The translations under genes were made by a program, and so were the position numbers. DNA of 64,000 nt. Source: Modestobacter italicus (GTDB lineage Bacteria; Actinomycetota; Actinomycetes; Mycobacteriales; Geodermatophilaceae). The stretch lies in NCBI RefSeq assembly GCF_019799965.1, contig NZ_JABGCJ010000002.1, positions 1 to 64,000 of the forward strand, written 5' to 3'. Positions 31,412 through 41,107 of this stretch are shown piece by piece (positions within the stretch are counted from its first letter, which is position 1; each line of letters starts with the position of its first letter). Below the pieces are notes generated by a model. It did no database searches. It had not been told where the DNA came from and saw only the letters and a list, made by a program, of their open reading frames with translations.

Positions 31412-33598
31412 ATGGCAGGTCTGCTCGATCGTCTCGGCCGCTTCTCCTTCCGACGGCGGTGGTCGGTCGCTGTGCTCTGGTTGCTCGTCCTCGCCGGGGC
31501 GGTGACGGCCGCCGTCACCTCCGAGGGCCCGGTGAACACCCGGGCGACCATCCCGGGCATCGAGTCGCAGGACGCCTTCGACCTCCTCGCCGAGCGCTTC
31601 CCCGACACCCCCTCGGACAGCGCGTCGGCGACCCTCGTCTTCGTCGCTCCCGACGGCGGGCCGCTCGAGGCCCCGGAGAACCGGGCGGCCGTCGAGGCGG
31701 CGCTGGCCACCGCCGCCGAGAGCCCGCAGGTGTCCCGGGTCGTGCCGCCCTCCGCGGGCGCGAGCATCAGCGCCGACGGCACGACCGGCTTCGCGTCGGT
31801 GACCTACGACGTCCCGTCGGCGGAGGTGACCGACGAGTCGCGCGCCCTGCTGGAAGAGGCCGTGGAGCAGGCGCGGGACGACGGGCTGACCGCGGAGATG
31901 CGCGGCTCGGCGCTCAACAGCCCCACCGCCATGAGCGCCACCGAGCTCATCGGGGTCGCGATCGCGGCCCTCGTCCTGCTGCTGACCTTCGGGTCGCTGG
32001 TGGCCGCGGGGCTGCCGCTGCTCACCGCGATCATCGGGGTGGCCATCTCGTTCCTCGGCGTGTGGGCCCTCGCCGGCCCGCTGGGCATGGCGATCACCAG
32101 CGGGATGCTCGCGCTGATGCTGGGGCTCGCGGTTGGCATCGACTACGCGATGTTCGTCGTCTCCCGATACCAGGAGGAACGCGGCACCCACGACGACGCC
32201 GAGACGGCGGCCGGCCGCGCCGTCGGCACCGCCGGTTCCGCGGTCGTCTTCGCCGGGACGACGGTGGTCATCGCGCTCGCCGGGCTGCTCGTGGTCGGGA
32301 TCCCGTCGCTGACGAAGATGGGGCTGGCCGCCGCCGGCGCCGTCGTCGTCGCGGTCCTGGTCGCGCTGACCCTGGTCCCGGCACTGCTGGGCATGTTCCC
32401 GAACCGGGTCCGGTCGCGGTCGCAGCGGCGGGGGGCCCGCACGAACCCGCGCGTCCCGGTGGCCCGCACGTGGATGCGGCTGGTGCGGCGCCGTCCGTTG
32501 CTGGTCACGGTGGCCGGGGTCGCGGTGCTCGCCGCGGTCGCCGTCCCCGCGCTGTCGTTGCAGCTGGGCACCCCCGGCGACGCGTCACTGCCGACCACGG
32601 CCACCGAGCGCCGGGCCTACGACCTGCGGGCCGAGGCGTTCGGTCCCGGTTCCAACGGCCCGCTGACCGTGGTGGTCGACGCCCGCGGCGCCGGCGACCC
32701 CGAGACCGCCGCGGCGGCCGTCGCGCGCAGCGTTGCGGCGACCGACGGCGTGGCCTCGGTGTCGCCCCCGACCTTCAACGAGCAGGGAGACACGGCGATC
32801 CTCACCGCCGTCCCCACCACCGGGCCGACCGACGAGCGCACCGAGGCGCTGGTGGAGTCGCTGCGCGACGCCCGCCCGGCCGTGGAACGCGACCAGGGCG
32901 TGAGCTACGAGATCACCGGGACGACGGCGCTCGACATCGACATGGCGCAGAAGACCCAGTCGGCCCTCGTGCCCTACGTCGCGCTCGTCGTCGATCTCGC
33001 GGTGCTGCTCCTGCTGGTGGTCTTCCGCTCGATCTGGGTGCCCATCAAGGCGGCGGGCGGCTTCCTGCTCTCGCTGTTCGCCTCGATCGGGGTGATCGTC
33101 GCGGTCTTCCAGTGGGGCTGGGCGGGTGATCTGATCGGCGTCGAGCAGGTCGGCCCGGTCATGAGCCTGATGCCGATCCTGCTGGTGGGGATCGTGTTCG
33201 GGCTGGCGATGGACTACGAGGTGTTCCTGGTGTCGCGGATGCGGGAGGCGCACGTGCACGGTGTGCCGGCCCGCCAGGCGGTCGGCACGGGCTTCGCGCA
33301 GAGCTCGAAGGTCGTGGTCGCCGCCGCGGTGATCATGATCGCGGTCTTTGGCGGGTTCGCCGCGGCCTCCGAACCGCTGATCAAGATGGTCGGTCTCGGG
33401 CTCGCCGCGGCGGTCTTCTTCGACGCCTTCGTCGTCCGCCTGACCCTGGTGCCCGCCGTCCTGCAGCTGCTCGGGGAGCGGGCGTGGTGGCTGCCGCGCT
33501 GGCTCGACCGGCTGCTGCCGAACGTCGACGTGGAGGGCGCGTCGCTGGCCCCCGCACCGGCCCAGGCGCAACCAGACCTGGCGCTGAGCAACCGCTGA
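31412..33598 (+). CDS. MMPL/RND family transporter
   Basis: A 728-residue membrane protein with the two-fold MMPL layout. Helix 1 is near residue 20 and an extracytoplasmic domain follows. Five helices (about 180-330) contain the GLAVGIDYAMFVVSR motif with the proton-relay Asp-Tyr. A second extracytoplasmic domain is followed by another five helices with GLAMDYEVFLVSRMREA. MMPL proteins move lipids, siderophores or drugs using the proton gradient. It heads an operon with a histidine kinase and response regulator (start/stop overlaps), suggesting envelope-stress-controlled export. The start ATG 31412 begins MAGLLDRLGRFSFRRRW, a typical MMPL N-terminus. Confidence 0.9.
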   Translation: MAGLLDRLGRFSFRRRWSVAVLWLLVLAGAVTAAVTSEGPVNTRATIPGIESQDAFDLLAERFPDTPSDSASATLVFVAPDGGPLEAPENRAAVEAALATAAESPQVSRVVPPSAGASISADGTTGFASVTYDVPSAEVTDESRALLEEAVEQARDDGLTAEMRGSALNSPTAMSATELIGVAIAALVLLLTFGSLVAAGLPLLTAIIGVAISFLGVWALAGPLGMAITSGMLALMLGLAVGIDYAMFVVSRYQEERGTHDDAETAAGRAVGTAGSAVVFAGTTVVIALAGLLVVGIPSLTKMGLAAAGAVVVAVLVALTLVPALLGMFPNRVRSRSQRRGARTNPRVPVARTWMRLVRRRPLLVTVAGVAVLAAVAVPALSLQLGTPGDASLPTTATERRAYDLRAEAFGPGSNGPLTVVVDARGAGDPETAAAAVARSVAATDGVASVSPPTFNEQGDTAILTAVPTTGPTDERTEALVESLRDARPAVERDQGVSYEITGTTALDIDMAQKTQSALVPYVALVVDLAVLLLLVVFRSIWVPIKAAGGFLLSLFASIGVIVAVFQWGWAGDLIGVEQVGPVMSLMPILLVGIVFGLAMDYEVFLVSRMREAHVHGVPARQAVGTGFAQSSKVVVAAAVIMIAVFGGFAAASEPLIKMVGLGLAAAVFFDAFVVRLTLVPAVLQLLGERAWWLPRWLDRLLPNVDVEGASLAPAPAQAQPDLALSNR

Positions 33599-34761
33599 TG
33601 AGCACCGGCCGGCTCGGGGTGCGGAACGCGGCGGCCGCGCTCGTGGCGTTCCTCTTCGCTGCCCTCGGTACCAGCATCGACACCGAAGGCATCGCCGGTC
33701 CGGCCGTGCTCGTCCCCGGCGTGCTGCTCAGCCTGGTCGCCAGCGGCGCGCTGTTCGCCGCGGCCCGGTGGCCGCGCGCCGCGACGGCCGTGGCGATCTG
33801 CTGCGAGACCGCCGCGTGCGCGCTCGGCTACCTGCCGACGCCGTTGCTGCTGGCCCCGCTGATCGGCTGCCTGTACTGGCTCGCCGTCGTCGGGTCGGTG
33901 CGGGCGATCGCCTGGTGGACCGGGTCCGCGGTGGCCGCGGTGATCCTGGGCAGCTTCACCGACACCCCCACCGGGGGCTCGCTGGTGCTGCGCACCGTCG
34001 GCGTCGCGCTGTGGCTGCTGCCGGCGGTGTTCGCCGGCCGCACGGCCCAGGCCCACCGCTCCTACCTCGACGTGGTCCGGGCCCGCGCCGAGGACGCCGA
34101 GCGCAGCCGGGACGACGAGGTCCGGCACCGGGTGGGCGAGGAACGCCTGCGCATCGCCCGGGAGCTGCACGACGTCGTCGCCCACCACCTCACGGTGGCC
34201 CACGCCCAAGCCGGCACCGCCGAGCACCTCCTGGACAAGCGTCCCGAGCAGGCACGGGAGCTGCTGGCCGGGCTCAGCACCTCCACGTCGGCGGCGCTCC
34301 AGGAGCTCAAGGCCACCGTGGCGGTGCTCCGCACCTCCGACGACGACCCCCCGGTGGACACCGTGCCGGCACCGGGGCTCGACCAGCTGGACGAGCTGGT
34401 CGAGCCCTGCCGGGCGGCCGGCATCGAGGTCACGGTGCTCCGTGAGGGGGCGCTCGAGTGCCTGCCCCGGCTGGTCGATGTCACCGCGTACCGGGTCGTC
34501 CAGGAGGCGCTGACCAACGTCACCAAGCACGCGGTCGAGCCGTCCGTGACGATCACCGTGCGCCGCACCGAGGACACCTTCAGCGTCCAGGTGCTGAACA
34601 CCGGCGTTCGGCCCGGTCCGGTCGGCTCGGGCTACGGGCTGATCGGGATGCGCGAGCGCGCGCTCGCCCTCGGCGGCACGGTGGTGGCCGGCCCGGCGGG
34701 GGAGGACCGGTACGCCGTCACCCTCGCCGTCCCGCTGACGCACTGGGAGGAACCCCGATGA
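33598..34761 (+). CDS. NarL-type sensor histidine kinase
   Basis: A 387-residue HisKA_3 kinase. About five membrane helices (12-150) are joined by very short loops. A cytoplasmic linker helix leads to RLRIARELHDVVAHHLTVAH with phospho-acceptor His191. The HATPase domain has the VQEALTNVTKHA N-box and a GYGLIGMRERA G-box. Its ATG shares one base with the MMPL stop, and the following regulator overlaps by four bases, so transporter, kinase and regulator are made together. The transporter may act as substrate sensor for the kinase, by inference from the coupling. Confidence 0.92.
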   Translation: MSTGRLGVRNAAAALVAFLFAALGTSIDTEGIAGPAVLVPGVLLSLVASGALFAAARWPRAATAVAICCETAACALGYLPTPLLLAPLIGCLYWLAVVGSVRAIAWWTGSAVAAVILGSFTDTPTGGSLVLRTVGVALWLLPAVFAGRTAQAHRSYLDVVRARAEDAERSRDDEVRHRVGEERLRIARELHDVVAHHLTVAHAQAGTAEHLLDKRPEQARELLAGLSTSTSAALQELKATVAVLRTSDDDPPVDTVPAPGLDQLDELVEPCRAAGIEVTVLREGALECLPRLVDVTAYRVVQEALTNVTKHAVEPSVTITVRRTEDTFSVQVLNTGVRPGPVGSGYGLIGMRERALALGGTVVAGPAGEDRYAVTLAVPLTHWEEPR

Positions 34762-35420
34762 TCCGGGTGCTGCTGGCCGACGACCAGGCGCTGCTGCGCT
34801 CGACGTTCCGCATGCTGATCGACTCCGAGGACGACCTGACGGTCGTCGCCGAGGCCGCGAACGGCGAGGAGGCGGTCGACCTCGCCCGGCGGCACCAGCC
34901 GGACCTGGTCCTGATGGACATCCGGATGCCGGTCCTGGACGGGCTCGCCGCCACCCGGCAGATCTGCTCCGCTCCCGACCTGGCGGGCGCGCGGGTGCTG
35001 ATCCTGACCACCTTCGAGTCCGACGAGCACGTGGCGCACGCGCTCCGGGCCGGGGCGAGCGGCTTCCTGGGCAAGGACGTCACGCCCGCCGAGCTGCTCG
35101 CCGGGATCCGGACGGTCGTGGACGGGGAGGCCCTCCTCTCGCCGGTCGCCACCCGGGTGCTGGTGAACCGCTTCCTCGCCAGTCCGGACGGCATCGGCGA
35201 CCTGCCGCGCGGACTGCTCCCGAGGTTGACCGACCGGGAGCGCGAGATCACCGGGCTGGCCGCGCTCGGTCTGTCCAACCAGGAGATCGCCGAGCGTCTG
35301 GTGGTGAGCCCGCTGACCGTGCGCACGCACGTGCACAGGGCGATGACGAAGCTGGGCGCCCGCGACCGGGCCCAGCTGGTCGTCATCTCCTACCAGGAGG
35401 GGCTGGTCCGAGCGACCTGA
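34758..35420 (+). CDS. NarL/LuxR-type response regulator
   Basis: A 220-residue regulator. The receiver has DD at 8-9, phospho-acceptor Asp54 (VLMDIRMPVLDG) and the LTTFE and FLGKD segments. The LuxR helix-turn-helix is LTDREREITGLAALGLSNQEIAE with the SPLTVRTHVHRAM recognition part. It is the cognate partner of the kinase directly upstream (ATGA overlap). The likely target is the MMPL operon promoter, where a 10-base inverted repeat sits at 31302-31327. Confidence 0.92.
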   Translation: MIRVLLADDQALLRSTFRMLIDSEDDLTVVAEAANGEEAVDLARRHQPDLVLMDIRMPVLDGLAATRQICSAPDLAGARVLILTTFESDEHVAHALRAGASGFLGKDVTPAELLAGIRTVVDGEALLSPVATRVLVNRFLASPDGIGDLPRGLLPRLTDREREITGLAALGLSNQEIAERLVVSPLTVRTHVHRAMTKLGARDRAQLVVISYQEGLVRAT

Positions 35421-35434
35421 CCGGCAGGACGTGG

Positions 35435-36058
35435 TCACGCCGGGCTGAGCGTGCCATGGCCGGTCACCTGGTTCCGGGTGGTCGCCCGGCGGCGGAGGAG
35501 GACGCACGTCGCGATGACGACCACGGGGACGCCGAGCAGCGCCGTGGCGTCCTGCAGCAGCGGCACGACCGAGGTCGCGAGCGAGCCGGCGAGCACGAGC
35601 GACGTGGACCAGACCAGCGCCGCGGGCACGGTGCCCCGGAGCATGGTGGCGAGCGGCACCCCGGCCTGCGCGGCGGCCCGGGGTGCCAGCGTGCGGGCCC
35701 CGCCGACGAACTGGGCGGTCGCCGCCGCCCGCACCGGCCGGCGTCCGACGGCCTCGACCCAGGGGGTGAGCAGCCGGTCCCCGACGGCGGCGAGCCGGGC
35801 CGGGAGCCGCGCCCCGATGGTGCCCGGCCCACCTCCAGTGCGGTGCCCCAGCGCAGCACCGAGCACCGTCGCGGCGGCCGCGGACAGCGCGGCGACCGGC
35901 GGCGGGAGCGTGCCCGCACCCGCCAGCACGCCGAGCCCCAGGACCAGGGATGTCGAGGGCAGCGCCAGGCCGATCAGCAACCCGGCCTCCGCGATCAGCA
36001 CCACGGCGACCAGCAGCGCCGCCAGGACAGCCGGCACGTCGGCAGCCCAGGTGGTCAC
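35435..36058 (-). CDS. DedA/VTT-like membrane protein
   Basis: A 207-residue membrane protein, second DedA-like homologue of the window and the same length as the one at 22020. EAGLLIGLALPSTSLVLGLG (about 23-42) is the E-x-G-x-x-x-P-S/G-S motif. VGGARTLAPRAAAQAGVPL fits the second conserved segment. The GTG start at 36058 overlaps the stop of the methyltransferase gene (GTGA), so they form one operon. Pairing with a phospholipid-type methyltransferase fits a membrane-lipid role, but no reaction can be assigned. Confidence 0.78.
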   Translation of the reverse strand: MTTWAADVPAVLAALLVAVVLIAEAGLLIGLALPSTSLVLGLGVLAGAGTLPPPVAALSAAAATVLGAALGHRTGGGPGTIGARLPARLAAVGDRLLTPWVEAVGRRPVRAAATAQFVGGARTLAPRAAAQAGVPLATMLRGTVPAALVWSTSLVLAGSLATSVVPLLQDATALLGVPVVVIATCVLLRRRATTRNQVTGHGTLSPA

Positions 36059-36687
36059 CCGGTCGGCCGGGGCAGCGTCGCGGTGTAGACGACGGCCGGG
36101 GGGACGTTGCGCCACACGGTCGGCGACACGTCGACCCGGCCGAAGAACCGCCGCAGCTCGCGGTGCTGGCGCCGTCCGGGGGGCGCCCACCGGCTCCAGC
36201 TGTAGGTGAACTGCGTGTACGCACCCGTCGGGGCGAGGTGACCGGCGATGGTGCCGATCAGCTCGGTGCCCGCCCGGCCGGCGAACGCCTGCCACGGGAG
36301 GCCGCTGACGACCAGGTCGACCGCGGGCAGTCCGCGCTGGCCCAACGCCCGGGCCAGGCTGGAGGCCGGCCCGCGGAGCAGGTCGATCCCGGGGAACCGG
36401 CCGGCGAGGTGGTCGGCCATCGCCCCGTTCAGCTCGAGCCCGAGGTACCGCATCCCGGGCACGGCCTCCCGCAGGGCCGCGGTGAACGACCCGGTGCCCG
36501 GGCCCAGCTCCACGACGACCGGCAGGCGCGACGTCCTCGCCGGACCCAGGAGCGGCGCGATCATGCGCCGCGCCAACGCCGATGAACTCGGCACGACGGA
36601 CGCGGTCCGCAGCGGCGCGCGGACGAACTCCCGCACGAAGACGCGGGTCTCCCCGGCAGCCGTGGGCATCGGCGGTCGGCCGGTCAC
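36055..36687 (-). CDS. Phospholipid N-methyltransferase-like protein
   Basis: A 210-residue class I methyltransferase resembling PmtA-type and rRNA-dimethylase-like proteins. The N-terminal FVREFVRAPLRTASVVPSS is the usual F-x-R-x-x-x-x-P-x-x-x-A-x-x-PSS entry. Motif I is VVELGPGTGSFT. DLVVSGLPWQAF is a post-motif with the substrate-side G/N-LP-F/W. The start is uncertain: GTG 36687 has a GAGG at about 10 bases, while ATG 36669 and GTG 36735 are alternatives. It overlaps the DedA-like gene after it. Substrate inferred as a membrane lipid only from family and neighbour. Confidence 0.7.
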   Translation of the reverse strand: MTGRPPMPTAAGETRVFVREFVRAPLRTASVVPSSSALARRMIAPLLGPARTSRLPVVVELGPGTGSFTAALREAVPGMRYLGLELNGAMADHLAGRFPGIDLLRGPASSLARALGQRGLPAVDLVVSGLPWQAFAGRAGTELIGTIAGHLAPTGAYTQFTYSWSRWAPPGRRQHRELRRFFGRVDVSPTVWRNVPPAVVYTATLPRPTG

Positions 36688-36721
36688 GGGGCCGCTGCCT
36701 CGCTCGTCCCGCACGCCGGCG

Positions 36722-37711
36722 TCAGACCCGGTCACGGGCGATGCCGCGTACCGGCCGCCCGGCCCCGGCGTCCGCACCACCGTCGGGGAACGACACCCGC
36801 GCCAGCTGCTCGGACACCCCCCAGATGCGCTGCGCGTCCTCGGTGCTGCGCAGCCGCCGGTAGAGCGCCTGCTCGGCCGGCGCCCCGCTCATGTGCTGGA
36901 ACCGGCTGGGGCCGTAGAACCGGCCACCGGCGTCAGGGGAGGTCGCGGCCAGCAGCGCGGGCAGCGCCGCGGTCTCCGGCGTCCCCGCGAGGCCCCACCG
37001 CGACAGCCGCCGGATCAACCGGATCTCGCGCGACTCCTCGGGCCGGCCGATCTCCGGGCGCGGGGCGAGCAGGTTCGTCGGCGCGATCCCGGGGTGCGAG
37101 ACGTTGCTCGTGATGCCCCAGCCGGCGGCCTGGCTGCGGCGGTCCAGCTCCAGCGCGAACAGGCCGACGGCGATCTTCGACGAGCTGTAGGCCCGCATCG
37201 GGTCGTAGGAACGGTCCCACTGCAGGTCCTCCCAGTGCACCGCGTTGCGGTTGGCGGCGACGCTCAGCTGCGTCGTCACCCGCGCCCGGCCGGCCCGCAG
37301 CAGCGGCAGCAGCCCGGCGACGAGCGCGACGTGGCCGAGGTGGTTCGTGCCGAACTGCAGCTCGAACCCGTCGGCCGTCGTCCGCCGCTCCGGCGGGGTC
37401 ATGACGCCGGCGTTGTTCACCAGGACGTCGACCGGCCGGCCCTCGGCGACCAGGGCAGCGGCGAAGGCGGCGACCGAGTCGAGCGAGGACAGGTCGAGCT
37501 GGTGCAGGGTGATGCGCGCCTGGGAGAACCGTGCCCGGATCTCCGCGGCCGCTGCCTGCCCCTTGCCCAGGTTGCGGACCGGGAGGACCAGGTCGGCCCC
37601 CGCGGCGGCCAGGCGGCGGGCGAGGACGAGGCCGATGCCGTCGCTGCCTCCGGTGAGCACTGCGCGCTTCCCCGACAGGTCGGGGAGGGGGATGTCGATC
37701 GTGCGGGCCAT
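36722..37711 (-). CDS. Short-chain dehydrogenase/reductase
   Basis: A 329-residue SDR of the protochlorophyllide/retinol-dehydrogenase-like class. The cofactor loop is TGGSDGIG (20-27), followed by NNAGVM (about 98-103). Catalytic Tyr-x3-Lys is YSSSK near 177, with Ser in [19 protein letters not shown] follows as the cofactor-side loop. It is divergent from an MmyB-type XRE regulator (37921), the first of three such XRE/SDR pairs in this window. A 10-base inverted repeat in the shared promoter (37796-37830) is a candidate operator. Substrate unknown. Confidence 0.88.
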   Translation of the reverse strand: MARTIDIPLPDLSGKRAVLTGGSDGIGLVLARRLAAAGADLVLPVRNLGKGQAAAAEIRARFSQARITLHQLDLSSLDSVAAFAAALVAEGRPVDVLVNNAGVMTPPERRTTADGFELQFGTNHLGHVALVAGLLPLLRAGRARVTTQLSVAANRNAVHWEDLQWDRSYDPMRAYSSSKIAVGLFALELDRRSQAAGWGITSNVSHPGIAPTNLLAPRPEIGRPEESREIRLIRRLSRWGLAGTPETAALPALLAATSPDAGGRFYGPSRFQHMSGAPAEQALYRRLRSTEDAQRIWGVSEQLARVSFPDGGADAGAGRPVRGIARDRV

Positions 37712-37795
37712 CGCTGGACTCCTGGGTTCGAAGGGGGCGCTGATCGCGTCGTGGCACCACCGTCGCCGGTCGCGGCGCCGGGAGGCAGGGCCTGC

Positions 37796-37830
37796 CGATC
37801 CCCCCGTCCGGGGCGCCCAAGGGGGGATCG
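37796..37830. promoter_or_regulatory. Inverted repeat in SDR/XRE divergent promoter
   Basis: CGATCCCCCC (37796-37805) and GGGGGGATCG (37821-37830) are exact complements with a 15-base spacer. The 25-base centre-to-centre distance of the arms places two half-sites on the same helix face. It lies 85 bases from the SDR start and 90 from the XRE start, so one regulator dimer could control both directions. Confidence 0.55.
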
Positions 37831-37920
37831 TCAGGCCGTGGCTCCGCCTCAGGAGCGTCGGTAGACACAGCACCGCCGAGCCCAACGGGGCCGGCGGAAC
37901 GCACACCGAGAGGACCGCAC

Positions 37921-38799
37921 ATGGCGATCGATCGAGCCGGCTTAGCCGAGTTCCTGCGGGGCCGCCGGGAGTCGCTGCAACCCGAGGACGTCGGCGTGCT
38001 CCGGGGGCCGCGCCGCCGGACCACCGGCCTGCGCCGGGAGGAGGTCGCGGCGCTGTGCCACATGTCCGTCGACTACTACACGCGCCTAGAGCGGGAGCGT
38101 GGCCCGCAGCCGTCGGCGCAGATGATCGCCTCGATCGCGCAGGGACTGCACCTGTCGATCGACGAGCGCGACCACCTGTACCGGCTGGCCGGGCACCAGC
38201 CGCCGCCGCGCGGTCCGGCCAGCGAGCACATCAGCCCCGGTCTGCTGCGGATCTTCGACCGCCTCGGCGACACCCCCGCCGAGATCGTCACCGAGGTCGG
38301 CGAGACCCTGCGGCAGACGCCGCCCGGGGTCGCCCTCGTCGGCGACGCGATGCGGTACACCGGGCCGGCGCGCAGCCGGGGCTACCGCTGGTTCACCGAC
38401 CCGGCGGCCCGCGCGCTGTACGTGCCGGAGGACCACGCGCACATGTCGCGCACCTACGCCGCCGGGCTCCGCACCCTGGTCACGTTGCGCGGGCCCGGGT
38501 CCAAGGCGGCGCAGCTGGCCGACCTCCTGCTGGAGCGCAGCGAGGAGTTCCGTTCGCTCTGGGAGGTGCACGAGGTCGGCATCCACCTCGACGAGGTCAA
38601 GCGCTACCAGCACCCGGAGGTCGGCCGGATCGAGCTCAACTGCCAGACGCTCGTCGACCCGCACCAGGCCCACCGCCTGATGGTCTACACCGCGGCGCCC
38701 GGCACGGAGAGCCACGAGAAGCTGCAGATGCTCACCGTCATCGGCGCCCAGTCCCTCTCGCTCGCGCCCGCCGGCGCCGACCTCGGGGACGAGTCATGA
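37921..38799 (+). CDS. XRE family regulator with MmyB-like ligand domain
   Basis: A 292-residue regulator. The N-terminal helix-turn-helix (about 5-85) has the typical [24 protein letters not shown] pattern, seen in parts as [11 protein letters not shown] and [10 protein letters not shown]. Then comes the MmyB-like domain (about 105-275) with [17 protein letters not shown] and H-x-x-V-G-x-x-x-L-x-x-x-x-L segments. That domain is thought to bind a fatty-acyl-like ligand. It is divergent from an SDR and its stop overlaps the start of an MMPL transporter, so it probably controls export and modification of the same compound. First of three paralogous regulators here (also 49283 and 52083). Confidence 0.9.
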   Translation: MAIDRAGLAEFLRGRRESLQPEDVGVLRGPRRRTTGLRREEVAALCHMSVDYYTRLERERGPQPSAQMIASIAQGLHLSIDERDHLYRLAGHQPPPRGPASEHISPGLLRIFDRLGDTPAEIVTEVGETLRQTPPGVALVGDAMRYTGPARSRGYRWFTDPAARALYVPEDHAHMSRTYAAGLRTLVTLRGPGSKAAQLADLLLERSEEFRSLWEVHEVGIHLDEVKRYQHPEVGRIELNCQTLVDPHQAHRLMVYTAAPGTESHEKLQMLTVIGAQSLSLAPAGADLGDES

Positions 38800-40973
38800 C
38801 CCGCTTCCTGCACCGCCTCGGCCGGGTGACCGCCGCCCACCCGTGGCGCACCCTCACCGTCTGGCTGCTCGCCGCCGCCATGGCCACCGTCGCCGGCGGC
38901 GCGTTCGGGGGCACGCCTCAGGACGACTTCGACGTCGAGGGCGCCCCCGCGCTCACCGGCATCGAGCAGCTGCGCGAGCACTTCCCCGGCTCGGGCGCGG
39001 CCGGCAGCTCCGCCCAGGTCGTCGTGCACGACCCGGACGGCGGCCAGGTGAGCGACACCGACGTCGCCGAGCTGACCGCCCGGCTGACCGACGTCGACCA
39101 CGTCACGTCGGTCGCGCCGCCGCGCTTCTCCGAGGACGGCGACACCGCGCTGCTGGCCGTCGTGTTCGACGTGCCGGTCACCGATCCCGACCTCGCGGGC
39201 GGCCGCGGCGTGGAGGCGCTGGAGACCGCGGTGGACGGCGTGGGGGAGGGGCTCCAGGTGGAGCTCGGCGGCCAGCTGCCGAACACCTCGCCTGAGGAGG
39301 TGCAGGGCACCGGGGAGGTCGTCGGCGTCGCCGTGGCCCTCGTGCTGATGGTCCTGGTGCTGGGCACGGTCGTGGCCGCCGGGCTGCCGCTGCTGGTGGC
39401 CCTCGCCGGCCTCGGCGTCTCCGCGGCCGGGGTCACCCTGCTGGCCGCGGTGACCGATGTGAGCACCACCGCCCCGACGGTCGCGGTGATGGTGGGCCTC
39501 GGCGTCGGCATCGACTACGCACTGCTGCTGGTCTCCCGGCACCTCGAGCACCTGCGCGCCGGCGTACCGGTCATCGAGGCCGCGGGGCGGGCGACCGTCA
39601 CCGCGGGCCGCTCGGTGGTGTTCGCGGCGGCGATCGTGCTGGTGTCGCTGATGGGGCTCCCGCTGGCCGGCGTGCCCATCTACTCCTCCTACGGCTTCGC
39701 CACCGGCATCTCGGTGGTGGCGGTCGCTGCGGCCGCCCTGACGCTGGTCCCGGCGTTCTGCGGGCTGCTCGGCCGCCGGCTGCTGCCCCGGCGGGAGCGG
39801 CGGGGCCTGCCGCCCCGGCGGACGCGACCGGCGCGGGCCCCGCTGTCGGCACGGTGGGCGGCCGCGGTCGCCCGCCGTCCGGTCCCGTGGGCGCTGGCCG
39901 CGCTCGTCCTAGTCGGGACGCTCGCCGCGCCAGCCTTCGACATGCGGACCTTCCCGCGGGACGTCTCGAACAACGCCGCGGACAGCACGACCCGGCAGGC
40001 CTACGACCTCATCGCCGCCGAGTTCGGGGCCGGTGCGAACGGCCCGTTCACCGTGGTGGTCGACCGCGCCGCCGTCGGTGACGAGGGCGTCGCCGCGGCC
40101 GCCGACCGGCTGCGGGCGGTGGACGACGTGGTCGCGGTGAGCGGCCCGGTGGTCTCACCCGACGGGCAGGTGGCGGTGCTCGAGGCGCAGCCGGCGTTCG
40201 GCCCGGCCGACGAGCGCACCCCCGCCCTCCTGGAGCAGCTCCGCACCGATCTGGACGGCGCGGAGGTGACCGGCAGCACCGCGATGTTCTCGGACATCTC
40301 CGTGCTGCTGTCGGACCGGCTGTGGCTGGTCGTCGGCTTCGTCGTCGCGCTGTCGATGGTGCTGCTGGCCGCCATGTTCCGCTCGGTGGTGGTGCCGGTG
40401 AAGGCGGCAGCGCTCAACCTGCTGTCGATCGGGGCCGCCTACGGCGTGGTCACCGCGGTGTTCCAGTGGGGCTGGGCCACCGACCTGGTGGGCCTGGACC
40501 ACGCGATGCCGGTGTCGAGCTGGCTGCCGATCCTGATGTTCGCCATCCTGTTCGGCCTCTCGATGGACTACGAGGTGTTCCTGCTCTCCCGGATCCGCGA
40601 GCACTGGCTCCGCAGCGGCGACGCCCGGGCCAGCGTCGTGCAGGGCGTGGCCGGGACCGGACGCGTCATCTCCACGGCCGCGGCCGTCATGGTGGTCGTG
40701 TTCCTCGGCTTTGCCACCGAGGCCGACCTCGTCGTCCGGCAGCTGGGCCTCGGGATGGCCGTCGCGGTGCTGCTCGACGCCACCGTCGTCCGGATGGTGC
40801 TCGTGCCCGCCACGATGACCCTGCTGGGCCGGCGCAGCTGGTGGCTGCCCGGCTGGCTCGACCGCCTCCTGCCCAGGATCGAGGCCGAGGCGCCCGACGA
40901 GGACCGCGTGGACGGGCCGCCGGCCACGGTGCCCGGCCCCCGGCACGAGGAGCGCACGGAGGTGCCCGCCTGA
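38796..40973 (+). CDS. MMPL/RND family transporter
   Basis: A 725-residue transporter with the same two-fold layout as the one at 31412. First-half motif GLGVGIDYALLLVSRHLEH is near 240; second-half GLSMDYEVFLLSRIREHWL is near 590. A large extracytoplasmic domain follows each of helices 1 and 7, and a Pro/Glu-rich tail ends the protein. The ATG overlaps the MmyB-type regulator stop (ATGA), so it is under direct control of that regulator rather than of a two-component system. Likely proton-driven export of a hydrophobic compound. Confidence 0.9.
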   Translation: MTRFLHRLGRVTAAHPWRTLTVWLLAAAMATVAGGAFGGTPQDDFDVEGAPALTGIEQLREHFPGSGAAGSSAQVVVHDPDGGQVSDTDVAELTARLTDVDHVTSVAPPRFSEDGDTALLAVVFDVPVTDPDLAGGRGVEALETAVDGVGEGLQVELGGQLPNTSPEEVQGTGEVVGVAVALVLMVLVLGTVVAAGLPLLVALAGLGVSAAGVTLLAAVTDVSTTAPTVAVMVGLGVGIDYALLLVSRHLEHLRAGVPVIEAAGRATVTAGRSVVFAAAIVLVSLMGLPLAGVPIYSSYGFATGISVVAVAAAALTLVPAFCGLLGRRLLPRRERRGLPPRRTRPARAPLSARWAAAVARRPVPWALAALVLVGTLAAPAFDMRTFPRDVSNNAADSTTRQAYDLIAAEFGAGANGPFTVVVDRAAVGDEGVAAAADRLRAVDDVVAVSGPVVSPDGQVAVLEAQPAFGPADERTPALLEQLRTDLDGAEVTGSTAMFSDISVLLSDRLWLVVGFVVALSMVLLAAMFRSVVVPVKAAALNLLSIGAAYGVVTAVFQWGWATDLVGLDHAMPVSSWLPILMFAILFGLSMDYEVFLLSRIREHWLRSGDARASVVQGVAGTGRVISTAAAVMVVVFLGFATEADLVVRQLGLGMAVAVLLDATVVRMVLVPATMTLLGRRSWWLPGWLDRLLPRIEAEAPDEDRVDGPPATVPGPRHEERTEVPA

Positions 40974-41046
40974 GTCGACCAGCGCAGGTCCCGCCGGTCG
41001 CACCGGCGGGGGAGGGCCCGGCAGCCGACGCTGTCGGGTCTTCCGA

Positions 41047-41069
41047 CGTCCGGCTGCTGCGGCCGGACG
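41047..41069. terminator. Hairpin downstream of MMPL gene
   Basis: CGTCCGG (41047-41053) pairs with CCGGACG (41063-41069) over a nine-base loop, between the MMPL stop (40973) and the convergent VOC gene stop (41108). Several overlapping CCGGACG copies make alternative pairings possible. Confidence 0.45.
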
Positions 41070-41107
41070 CCGGACGGATGCCGGGAAGCCCCCTCACGCG
41101 GCCGGCG

